In this document: positions 1 to 5,338 of the stretch, in pieces
Numbering within the stretch: position 1 is the first letter of the stretch
How the letters are laid out: each line of letters starts with the position of its first letter
From: Syntrophorhabdaceae bacterium
Lineage (GTDB): Bacteria; Desulfobacterota; Syntrophorhabdia; Syntrophorhabdales; Syntrophorhabdaceae
Reading direction: 5' to 3'
DNA: 5,357 nt
Assembly: GCA_026415015.1 (NCBI GenBank)
Contig: JAOAHW010000088.1
Span: forward strand, 1 to 5,357
Notes under the pieces: generated by a model
What the model saw: only the letters and a program-made list of their open reading frames with translations
The model's database searches: none
Told to the model about the DNA's origin: nothing
Program-made: the position numbers and the translations under genes

Positions 1-557
1 GTGTAAACGTTGAAGAGGCCTGTCCCTACAATATAGTCCCCACATCGAGTACAACTGCCACATTGGCCCTCGGCGATGCCATTGCCATATCCCTTATGGA
101 AAAAAAGAGGCTTAAGCTTGAAGATTTTGCCTATCTCCACCCTGGGGGCGCAATAGGCAGGAGGCTACTTTTAAAGGTTGAGGATCTCATGCATACAGGT
201 AGCGAGGTACCAAAGGTATACGAAGATATGCCCATGAAGTATGTGATATTCGAGATAACCTCAAAGAGGCTTGGGGTTGCCGGGGTCTTTAACAGGAATG
301 AAGATCTGATCGGTGTAATAACAGATGGTGACTTAAGAAGGGCAATTGAAAAGTATGACAATATTATGACAAAGAGCGCGGCAGATGTGATGACAAAAAA
401 TCCAAAGACCATAAAAAAAGATAACCTTGCAGCCCATGCATTAAAAAAGATGGAAGACTTTTCCATTACATCCCTTTTTGTTTTGGAAGGCGATGACAAT
501 AGACGGCCTGTAGGAATTATACATATCCACGACCTCCTTAAGGCAAAGATAGCATAG
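1..557 (+). CDS. kdsD: D-arabinose-5-phosphate isomerase KdsD/KpsF, 3' part (5' end outside window)
   Basis: This enzyme family converts D-ribulose 5-phosphate to D-arabinose 5-phosphate, the first step of cytoplasmic KDO synthesis for the LPS inner core. The frame is open from base 3 to the TAG at 555-557, giving 184 visible residues; the N-terminal half of the SIS domain is missing. The fragment begins with the family motif ACPYNIVPTSSTTA followed by LALGDAIAISL. The motif HPGGAIGRRLL follows, with its His codon at 138-140, matching the conserved His of the isomerase site. Two CBS domains follow, roughly at 180-355 and 375-554, the first containing GVITDGDLRRA. A TTG at 63 could be read as a start, but conserved family sequence continues upstream of it, so the gene is simply cut by the window edge. 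In many genomes kdsC comes next; here the lptC-type gene starts 6 bases after the stop. A KpsF-type capsule paralogue is possible, but the LPS neighbours favour KdsD. Confidence 0.95.
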   Translation, partial: VNVEEACPYNIVPTSSTTATLALGDAIAISLMEKKRLKLEDFAYLHPGGAIGRRLLLKVEDLMHTGSEVPKVYEDMPMKYVIFEITSKRLGVAGVFNRNEDLIGVITDGDLRRAIEKYDNIMTKSAADVMTKNPKTIKKDNLAAHALKKMEDFSITSLFVLEGDDNRRPVGIIHIHDLLKAKIA

Positions 558-563
558 GAATGG

Positions 564-1478
564 ATGAAAGACAGAAAGATTATTGTATATATCTCCCTGA
601 GCCTTATAATTGTTGTCTCTCTTCTGGCTTTCTATTTCTTTTTAAGAAAGCCTGTTAGGACTTCTCAACCAAAATCAATCCAGGAAAAAAGGGTTGTGGT
701 ATTCAAGGATGTGAAATACTCAGGCGAAAAAAAAGGTATCATAGACTGGGAGATAAAGGCAGATATGGCAAGGCATTTCATAGACAGGCCTGTTGTGGAG
801 ATAGAGGGTATAGATGGTCAATATAAACCAAAACCAGATGTTGTTGTATACTTTAATGGAAAAAAAGGTATAATAAATACAGAAGAGGAGAAGGGCACTG
901 TTGATGAGGTGAGTATAAACTATAAAAAAGAGTATACCTTGAAGAGCAGGTATATGGACTTTGATTTTAAAAAAGGTATAACATCAACGGATGCACCTAT
1001 AGATATAAGGGGAGAAAGGCTTACCTTAAGGGGGATTGGACTGATAGCAAAGACAGATGAGGAGACAGTGAGGATCAAAAAGGATATATCTGGATTTGTA
1101 GAGACCAATAAAGGGAGGTTCAAATTCGAGTCAGACACGTTTCTATATATGTTGAAAGAAAATCAATTTATCCTTGATGGAAAGGTCGTTATGAAGGGAG
1201 AGACCTTAAACCTCTTATGTAAAAGTGTTTCAATAAAGAGTAAGGGCAGTGATATAGAGATGGTAGAGGCAACTGGAAAGGTAAGGCTCATTTCAAAGGG
1301 AAATATGGCGTATGGTGAGAAGGCAGTATATTATTTTAAGGATGATATTGTAACCCTCACAGGTTCACCGAAACTGGTAAGAGAAAATGTAGAGATGGAT
1401 GGAGACTCTATAACATATGATATGAAAAAAGGCAGGTTTAATGTTAATATGCCGAGGGTGAGGATTGAGAGGAGATGA
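564..1478 (+). CDS. lptC: LPS export protein: LptC with C-terminal LptA/OstA-like domain (fusion)
   Basis: The 304-residue protein looks like a fusion of the two periplasmic Lpt bridge components. Residues 1-5 are basic (MKDRK), and residues 6-27 form one hydrophobic segment with no lipobox or clear signal peptidase site, as in the LptC inner-membrane anchor. Residues about 40-180 fit an LptC (DUF1239) beta-jellyroll, with KKGI turns near residues 56, 100 and 136. Residues about 187-294 resemble LptA: a DGKVVM strand, VEATGKVRL, YGEKAVYYF, VTLTGSPKLV and MDGDSITYD followed by GRFNV. E. coli LptC and LptA are separate proteins of about 190 and 185 residues, and no separate lptA lies between this gene and lptB. 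By inference, the protein takes LPS from the LptBFG complex and extends a tethered bridge toward LptD. The start is ATG 564, with AGGAA at 556-560 only 3 bases upstream, so reinitiation after kdsD is likely. Its stop overlaps the lptB start (ATGA). A single long LptC variant is the alternative reading. Confidence 0.85.
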   Translation: MKDRKIIVYISLSLIIVVSLLAFYFFLRKPVRTSQPKSIQEKRVVVFKDVKYSGEKKGIIDWEIKADMARHFIDRPVVEIEGIDGQYKPKPDVVVYFNGKKGIINTEEEKGTVDEVSINYKKEYTLKSRYMDFDFKKGITSTDAPIDIRGERLTLRGIGLIAKTDEETVRIKKDISGFVETNKGRFKFESDTFLYMLKENQFILDGKVVMKGETLNLLCKSVSIKSKGSDIEMVEATGKVRLISKGNMAYGEKAVYYFKDDIVTLTGSPKLVRENVEMDGDSITYDMKKGRFNVNMPRVRIERR

Positions 1479-2218
1479 AGCCCACATCAAGGCTCTCTGC
1501 AGATAGGCTCTCCAAGTTATATGGTCCAAGAAAGGTCGTGGATGAGGTCAGTATCTTTGTGGATACAGGGGAGATAGTGGGTCTTTTTGGGCCTAATGGT
1601 GCTGGTAAGACAACAACCTTCTATATGATTATTGGCTTTATAAAGCCTGATAAGGGTAGTATATCCCTTGATTCAGAAGACATAACCAGCCTGCCCATGT
1701 TTATCCGGGCAAGAAAGGGTATCACATATCTACCCCAGGAGCCATCTGTTTTTAAAAAGATGAGTGTAGAGGACAACCTTAAATCTATCCTTGAATTCCA
1801 AAAAGATGATGGGATAAATATAAATCACAGGGTCATGGAGCTATTGGAGGCATTTAAATTAGACCATATAGCAAAGAATACAGCTGATTCTATCTCTGGA
1901 GGCGAGAGAAGGAGGCTTGAGATAGCCAGGGCCATGATGATAGCGCCAAAATTTATGCTCCTCGATGAGCCCTTTTCTGGCATTGACCCCATTTCTATAT
2001 CAGATCTGAAAAAGATAATCATGGGGTTACAAAAAAGGGGCATAGGAATCCTCTTATCAGACCATAATGTAAGGGATTCCCTGCCATTATGCAGCAGGGC
2101 CTATATAGTTAACAATGGAAGGGTGCTCCTTGAGGGGTCACCAGATATGGTATCAAAGGATAAGATAGTAAGAGAGGTCTATCTTGGGGAGGAGTTTTAT
2201 TTAGATGTTGGAGCTTAA
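1475..2218 (+). CDS. lptB: LPS export ABC transporter ATP-binding protein LptB
   Basis: LptB is the cytoplasmic ATPase of the LptB2FG transporter, which extracts LPS from the inner membrane. The 247-residue product is close to the usual family length. The nucleotide-binding motifs are intact: Walker A GPNGAGKTT at residues 39-47, Q-loop Gln88 in YLPQEP, ABC signature ISGGE at 140-144, Walker B FMLLDE at 160-165, D-loop around 169-171, and switch His197 in LLSDHNVRD. The stretch GIDPISI plus DHNVRD is typical of LptB within the branched-chain amino acid type ATPases. The start ATG 1475 overlaps the upstream stop as ATGA. AGGAG at 1470-1474 touches the start codon, which is too close for a normal Shine-Dalgarno, so coupling or the upstream GGGTGAGG is probably used. 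LptF and LptG are not in the window and are often encoded elsewhere. Confidence 0.96.
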   Translation: MKPTSRLSADRLSKLYGPRKVVDEVSIFVDTGEIVGLFGPNGAGKTTTFYMIIGFIKPDKGSISLDSEDITSLPMFIRARKGITYLPQEPSVFKKMSVEDNLKSILEFQKDDGININHRVMELLEAFKLDHIAKNTADSISGGERRRLEIARAMMIAPKFMLLDEPFSGIDPISISDLKKIIMGLQKRGIGILLSDHNVRDSLPLCSRAYIVNNGRVLLEGSPDMVSKDKIVREVYLGEEFYLDVGA

Positions 2219-3593
2219 GCAGACACAAAAACTACAGGCCATATTAACTCCACAATTACAACAGGCAATAAAACTCTTGCAGCTTTCTCAGATTGAGCTC
2301 ATAGAGGCCATTGAACAGGAGCTAAAAGAGAACCCTATCCTTGAGGTTGCCGAAGAAAGGCCCTCAGAGGAGGGGTTTAAGGATGAAAATATAGAAGAAA
2401 CTAAAGATACATCACCTGATAAGGAGGATATAGAGGAGTTCCTTGAGAGGTTTTCACCCACAGAGGATTTCGCTGAGAGGGAGGAAAAGGGGTATCTAAA
2501 CTATGAAAATATCGTTAAAAAGACACAGGACTTAAGGGATTACTTAAGATGGCAGGCAGGGCTTTCAGATTTTGATGGGGAGCAGAGGCTGATTGCCGAG
2601 TGGATAATTGAAAATATAAATGATAATGGTTATTTAGCATATAGTTTAGCTGATATATCCCAGGTCTCAGGTTACACAGAGCAGCAGCTTGAAGGTGTCC
2701 TAAAAAAGATCCAGGGCTTTGACCCGCCTGGCATAGGTGCAAGGGATTTAAGGGAGTGTATTTTACTCCAATATGAGGCAAAAGGAGGTAAAGACCCTGT
2801 TTTCATAGATATAATCAACAACTGTTTTGACATGCTCCAGAATAACAACATAAAGGGTATAGCAAAAAAGACAGGCTATTCTCAGGAAAAGATAAAAGAG
2901 GTGCTGGATGAGATAAAGACCTTTGACCCGAAACCAGGGAGAAATTACAGTGACGAACAGGTGCCATACATAGTCCCGGATGTCTATGTGGTAAGGTCAG
3001 ATGATGGATTTGATGTGTTTTTAAACGAGGAAGACATCCCTGAGCTCCAGATGAACAGATACTATATGGAGCTTAATCTTAACAGAGAACTAAACGGAGA
3101 GACAAAAAAATACATAAAGAGTAAGGTAAAACAGGCAGAATGGTTTATAAAGAGCCTCAAACAGAGGCAGAGGACATTGTATCTTGTGGCAAAGAGCATT
3201 GTAACCCATCAAATTACTTTTTTTGAGAAGGGCATCAGATTCTTAAAGCCCCTAAATTTAAGGGATATTGCCGGGGAGTTGGGGATACATGAATCCACTG
3301 TCAGTCGGATTACAACCAATAAATACATGAGCACACCATATGGTATATTTGAGATGAAGTTCTTTTTTCCAACAGGGATAAAAAAGGACGAGGGAGATAT
3401 GCTCTCTACAAATGTGGTGAAAGACCTCATAAAAGAGCTTATTGTTAATGAAGACAAACACAAACCCCTCACAGACGATGAAATAGTGTCTATCTTAAAG
3501 GAAAGAAAGGGAATCATTATAAAGAGGAGGACAGTGGCAAAATACAGGGATATGCTCAATATTTTGTCTTCCCGGAACAGGAAGATAGATTAA
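2205..3593 (+). CDS. rpoN: RNA polymerase sigma-54 factor RpoN
   Basis: Sigma-54 directs RNA polymerase to -24/-12 promoters and needs AAA+ enhancer-binding activators. The 462-residue protein has the full layout. Region I (about 1-50) is Gln/Leu-rich, with TPQLQQAIKLLQLS at 15-28. An acidic region II spans about 49-95. The core-binding region follows, with FDPPGIGARDLRECI starting at 172 and FDPKPGRNY at 240-248. The helix-turn-helix signature runs from P349 to R368 and contains HESTVSR. The RpoN box KRRTVAKYR lies at 440-448; its first residue is Lys where Ala is usual. The ATG at 2205 lies directly after an in-frame TAG at 2202-2204, so no longer start is possible. It is preceded by GGGGAGGAG at 2186-2194 with 10 bases of spacing. 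The gene overlaps lptB by 14 bases, pointing to co-transcription and probable translational coupling with the LPS export genes. Confidence 0.98.
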   Translation: MLELKQTQKLQAILTPQLQQAIKLLQLSQIELIEAIEQELKENPILEVAEERPSEEGFKDENIEETKDTSPDKEDIEEFLERFSPTEDFAEREEKGYLNYENIVKKTQDLRDYLRWQAGLSDFDGEQRLIAEWIIENINDNGYLAYSLADISQVSGYTEQQLEGVLKKIQGFDPPGIGARDLRECILLQYEAKGGKDPVFIDIINNCFDMLQNNNIKGIAKKTGYSQEKIKEVLDEIKTFDPKPGRNYSDEQVPYIVPDVYVVRSDDGFDVFLNEEDIPELQMNRYYMELNLNRELNGETKKYIKSKVKQAEWFIKSLKQRQRTLYLVAKSIVTHQITFFEKGIRFLKPLNLRDIAGELGIHESTVSRITTNKYMSTPYGIFEMKFFFPTGIKKDEGDMLSTNVVKDLIKELIVNEDKHKPLTDDEIVSILKERKGIIIKRRTVAKYRDMLNILSSRNRKID

Positions 3594-3598
3594 TTGAT

Positions 3599-3627
3599 TT
3601 GACATGAAGAATTTTATCTGTTAACCT
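3599..3627 (+). promoter_or_regulatory. Candidate sigma-70-type promoter for hpf-ptsN
   Basis: A perfect TTGACA lies at 3599-3604, 5 bases after the rpoN stop. After a 17-base spacer comes TAACCT at 3622-3627, which keeps the important T1, A2 and T6 of TATAAT. A TG at 3619-3620 in the extended -10 position (TGTTAACCT) strengthens it. Transcription would start near 3633-3635. The -10 match is only 3 of 6, so the call rests on the -35, the spacing and the TG. It would let hpf and ptsN be expressed apart from rpoN. Confidence 0.5.
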
Positions 3628-3634
3628 TGTTAAT

Positions 3635-3663
3635 GAGGTTGGGTATCTGCCAACCTTATTTTT
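3635..3663 (+). terminator. Hairpin with T-rich tail between rpoN and hpf (weak terminator or 5' mRNA stem)
   Basis: AGGTTGG at 3636-3642 and CCAACCT at 3650-3656 are exact inverted repeats with a 7-base loop. A G-T pair could extend the stem. TTATTTTTA follows at once. For transcripts reading through from rpoN, this has the form of a short intrinsic terminator. For transcripts from the candidate promoter just upstream, it would be a hairpin at the extreme 5' end, which could protect the mRNA or serve as a binding site. The stem is only 7 bp, so strong termination is not expected. Confidence 0.4.
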
Positions 3664-3669
3664 ATGGAT

Positions 3670-3676
3670 GGAGGAG
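3670..3676 (+). promoter_or_regulatory. Ribosome binding site deciding the hpf start
   Basis: GGAGGAG lies 2 bases before ATG 3679 and downstream of the other in-frame ATG at 3664. The 3664 ATG has only a T-rich stretch before it and no purine-rich site. The spacing to 3679 is short, but the HPF family sequence starts at that codon, so the site supports 3679 as the start. Confidence 0.5.
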
Positions 3677-3678
3677 AC

Positions 3679-4203
3679 ATGGATATAACAATCAGTTTTA
3701 GACACATTGAACCGAACGAAGAGATAAAAAGCTATATTGAGGATAAGTTTGTAAGACTTCAAAAATATATAGAGACACCTCTTGACGTTCATGTTGTCCT
3801 TTCCATGGAGAAAAAATACAGACATAGGGTCGATGTAATGTTCACCTTGAACGGCGTGGTTATAAACGCCCACGAGATCATGGATGACATGCGTGCAGCA
3901 GTAGACAAGATACTTGACAAGATCGAGAGGAGACTCACCAGATACAGGGATAAGCTTAAAAGGTATAGGGATACAAAGCCAAAAAGAGAGATGGAGGTCA
4001 GAGAGGATATAGGTTCTAAGATTATAATGACAAAGACCATATATGCAAAACCTATGGACACAGAAGAGGCCGCCATGCAGCTTGAGGCATCCGGTGACAG
4101 TTTTATGATCTTCAGGGATAGTGAAAAAGGCAATGTGTGTGTCATATACAAGAGAAAAGACGGGAACTTTGGGCTTATAGAGGCTGCTGGCAGGATATCA
4201 TGA
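3679..4203 (+). CDS. hpf: Ribosome hibernation-promoting factor, long form (HPF/RaiA family)
   Basis: Long HPF binds the 30S subunit near the decoding site and pairs 70S ribosomes into inactive 100S dimers in slow growth or starvation. The 174-residue product has both domains. The N-terminal S30AE domain (about 1-98) starts MDITISFRHIEP and contains IKSYIEDKFVRLQKY and the INAHEIMDDMRAAVDKILDKIERRL helix region in two adjoining parts. A charged linker spans about 99-113. A C-terminal dimerisation domain (about 114-170) contains TKTIYAKPMDTEEA, MIFRDSEKGNV and YKRKDGNFGLIEA. E. coli Hpf has only the first domain (about 95 residues), so this is the dimerising type found in most bacteria. An in-frame ATG at 3664 would add five residues (MDGGD), but family alignment and the ribosome binding site favour 3679. 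The gene overlaps ptsN by ATGA and follows rpoN, as in many proteobacteria. Confidence 0.95.
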   Translation: MDITISFRHIEPNEEIKSYIEDKFVRLQKYIETPLDVHVVLSMEKKYRHRVDVMFTLNGVVINAHEIMDDMRAAVDKILDKIERRLTRYRDKLKRYRDTKPKREMEVREDIGSKIIMTKTIYAKPMDTEEAAMQLEASGDSFMIFRDSEKGNVCVIYKRKDGNFGLIEAAGRIS

Positions 4204-4661
4204 AACTTGAAGAGATACTCCTTGAGTCCTGTGTTATAGATGACCTGAAGTCTTCAACAAAAAAGGATGTTATCTATGAGTTATGCAATGCCTTGAAAAA
4301 TGCAGGGCTAATAAAAGATGTCAAGGAGGTAGTGGATATTATAATTGAGCGGGAAAAACTTGGCAGCACAGGTATCGGTGAGGGTATAGCAATCCCCCAC
4401 GGCAAGATGAAGGGCATAGACGGGATAATATGTGCCATAGGCAAATCCCGAAATGGAATAGAATTTGATGCCATTGACAATAAACCTGTAAATATTATCT
4501 TTTTACTCCTTGCTCCTGAGGGCTCGGCAAGTATGCATCTGAAGATGCTCTCACGGATATCCAAGATCCTCAGAGACCCCTCTATCAGAAAGAGGCTCCT
4601 CGAATTAAAGGATGCCCATGATATATATTCGTATATTATTGAAGAGGACAGTAGGATTTGA
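4200..4661 (+). CDS. ptsN: Nitrogen-regulatory PTS protein EIIA-Ntr (PtsN)
   Basis: PtsN is the EIIA-type phosphoacceptor of the regulatory PTS. It takes phosphate from an HPr/NPr protein and controls targets such as potassium transport and stress responses by binding them, rather than moving sugar. The product has 153 residues, close to E. coli PtsN (163). The phosphorylation motif is clear: GSTGIGEGIAIPHGK, with His67 as the acceptor. It is followed by the conserved IEFDAIDNKPVNIIFLLLAPEG and by MHLKMLSRISKILRD. The frame is open back to 4137, but that extension lies inside hpf and has no family similarity. ATG 4200 overlaps the hpf stop as ATGA, has AGGA at 4192-4195, and gives the expected MKLEEIL start. 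Its place beside rpoN and hprK supports a regulatory role. No EIIB or EIIC transporter gene is visible. Confidence 0.96.
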   Translation: MKLEEILLESCVIDDLKSSTKKDVIYELCNALKNAGLIKDVKEVVDIIIEREKLGSTGIGEGIAIPHGKMKGIDGIICAIGKSRNGIEFDAIDNKPVNIIFLLLAPEGSASMHLKMLSRISKILRDPSIRKRLLELKDAHDIYSYIIEEDSRI

Positions 4662-4663
4662 GT

Positions 4664-4717
4664 ATGTCAGCCAGGGTCTCCTGGGTGGTTAAATCTTCTT
4701 TTAAGGTAATAAAATGA
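4664..4717 (+). CDS. Possible 17-residue leader peptide upstream of hprK
   Basis: ATG 4664 starts two bases after the ptsN stop and is preceded by AGGA at 4653-4656 with 7 bases of spacing. It runs to TGA at 4715-4717 and encodes MSARVSWVVKSSFKVIK. The frame crosses the left arm of the CTTTTAAG/CTTAAAAG stem and ends inside the ATGAGAC arm, so its translation could affect which stem forms. I recognise no family and see no run of one amino acid of the kind found in classical attenuation leaders. A short frame like this can arise by chance. Confidence 0.2.
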   Translation: MSARVSWVVKSSFKVIK

Positions 4718-4767
4718 GACATCTTAAAAGGGTCTCATAATATTAATCATAGCCCTAAGACCCCTGG
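4671..4767 (+). repeat. Nested and competing inverted repeats upstream of hprK (candidate structured RNA leader)
   Basis: CCAGGGTCT at 4671-4679 pairs with AGACCCCTGG at 4758-4767 (nine pairs, one bulged C). Inside this, ATGAGAC at 4714-4720 pairs exactly with GTCTCAT at 4732-4738. Two alternatives compete. CTTTTAAG (4698-4705) pairs exactly with CTTAAAAG (4723-4730). The 8-base direct repeat AGGGTCTC (4673-4680 and 4729-4736) allows GAGAC (4716-4720) and AGACCC (4758-4763) to swap partners. This is seen in the sequence; that it is transcribed and folds as a regulator is inferred. Confidence 0.4.
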
Positions 4768-4833
4768 TGGTCAAGGTCTGTAAGGGGGATTGAGTTATTA
4801 GATAAAATGCCTCTTTTAGGTGTTTAGAGGTTA

Positions 4834-4848
4834 TAAAACAGGGTTTTA
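4834..4848 (+). promoter_or_regulatory. Small hairpin holding the hprK ribosome binding site
   Basis: TAAAAC (4834-4839) and GTTTTA (4843-4848) are exact inverted repeats with a 3-base AGG loop. AGGG at 4840-4843, 8 bases before ATG 4852, is the only Shine-Dalgarno candidate for hprK and sits in this loop and the first pair. The stem is almost all A-T, so any masking of the site would be weak. Confidence 0.35.
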
Positions 4849-4851
4849 CTT

Positions 4852-5338
4852 ATGAAAGGCATAACTGTTAAAGAACTTTTAGAAGATAGGGAATATGGAC
4901 TTGAATTATCAGTATTGGCAGGGTCAAGAGGCCTATCAAGAAAGATATACAATACAAAGATACAGAAATTAGGGCTCGTTGCCACAGGCAATATGATTTA
5001 TATGCACCCCCACAGGGTACAGATACTGGGGAATACAGAACTCTCATATCTTGCCTCCCTGAGGGATGAGGAGAGCAAAAAGATAATCAAAGAGCTATGT
5101 AAACAGGATGTAGTCTGCTTTGTTATAACGAGAAACCTCAAGGTGTCTGAATATTTCATACAAGAGGCAGAACAGAAAGGCCTGCCCCTTTTAAAGACAA
5201 AACTCGTTACATCTGTATTTATAGAGAGGATTACAAAACTCCTGGAGGAGAGGCTTGCACCATCCACTACTGTCCATGGTGTTTTTATGGATGTATTTGG
5301 TGTAGGTGTTTTGATAATAGGAAGGCCAGGTATAGGCA
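4852..5338 (+). CDS. hprK: HPr kinase/phosphorylase HprK, 5' part (truncated by contig end)
   Basis: HprK phosphorylates and dephosphorylates a serine of HPr-type proteins, linking energy state to PTS-based regulation. The visible 162 codons cover the whole N-terminal domain and the start of the kinase domain. Family landmarks are VKELLEDREYGLELSVLAGSRG (given here only as residues 6-27), IQKLGLVATG, HPHRVQILGNTELSYL, CFVITRNL, a PLLKTKL segment, and LEERLAPSTTVHGVFMDVFG. The Walker A loop begins GRPGIG. The next codon keeps only its first base, A at 5338, as expected for the Lys codon of GIGK; the remaining 19 bases are adapter. The start ATG 4852 is fixed by an in-frame TAA at 4834-4836. 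Only about half of the usual 310-330 residue protein is present. rapZ and mannose-type PTS genes often follow in related clusters but cannot be seen here. Confidence 0.93.

Larger units (their letters stand above)
4662..4851. other. 190-base gap between ptsN and hprK with no recognised gene; repeat-rich
   Basis: No reading frame of gene length is present. The longest plausible one is a 17-codon frame at 4664-4717. No tRNA, terminator with a T-run, or convincing promoter was found. TAAAAT at 4803-4808 and TATAAA at 4832-4837 look like -10 boxes but have no -35 at proper spacing. The first 110 bases are full of complementary segments (see the repeat entries). The rest is AT-rich with short stems just before hprK. 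The neighbouring genes are tightly packed, so this gap stands out and is probably a regulatory leader for hprK. Confidence 0.6.

Noticed and set aside
131..499. Minus-strand reading frame across kdsD, and similar ones across rpoN (3209-3559), hpf (3789-4151), ptsN (4274-4564) and hprK (4998-5339)
   Set aside because: All lie opposite well-supported conserved genes, lack ribosome binding sites and have compositions expected from reverse complements of coding DNA.
63..557. kdsD as a complete short gene starting at TTG 63
   Set aside because: The frame is open to the window edge and bases 3-62 encode conserved family sequence (ACPYNIVPTSS); the gene is cut, not short.
560..658. Small frame starting at ATG 560, just after kdsD
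   Set aside because: It overlaps the lptC anchor coding region out of frame, stops after 32 codons and resembles nothing.
3664..3678. hpf start at ATG 3664
   Set aside because: It has no ribosome binding site, and the family sequence begins at ATG 3679, which has GGAGGAG just before it.
3594..3678. Sigma-54 (-24/-12) promoter for hpf or for autoregulation of rpoN
   Set aside because: I found no TGGCAC-N5-TTGC-like pair in this gap or the ptsN-hprK gap.
4137..4199. N-terminal extension of ptsN starting at 4137
   Set aside because: These 21 codons lie within hpf in another frame and have no PtsN similarity; ATG 4200 gives the normal family start.
4698..4738. H-type pseudoknot from the stems 4698-4705/4723-4730 and 4714-4720/4732-4738
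   Set aside because: The loop that would cross the 8-bp stem is only 1 base (4731), too short; the two stems are better seen as mutually exclusive.
4790..4837. hprK promoter from TTGAGT (4790) with TAAAAT (4803) or TATAAA (4832)
   Set aside because: TTGAGT to TAAAAT has only 7 bases of spacing and no acceptable -35 lies 16-18 bases before either box.
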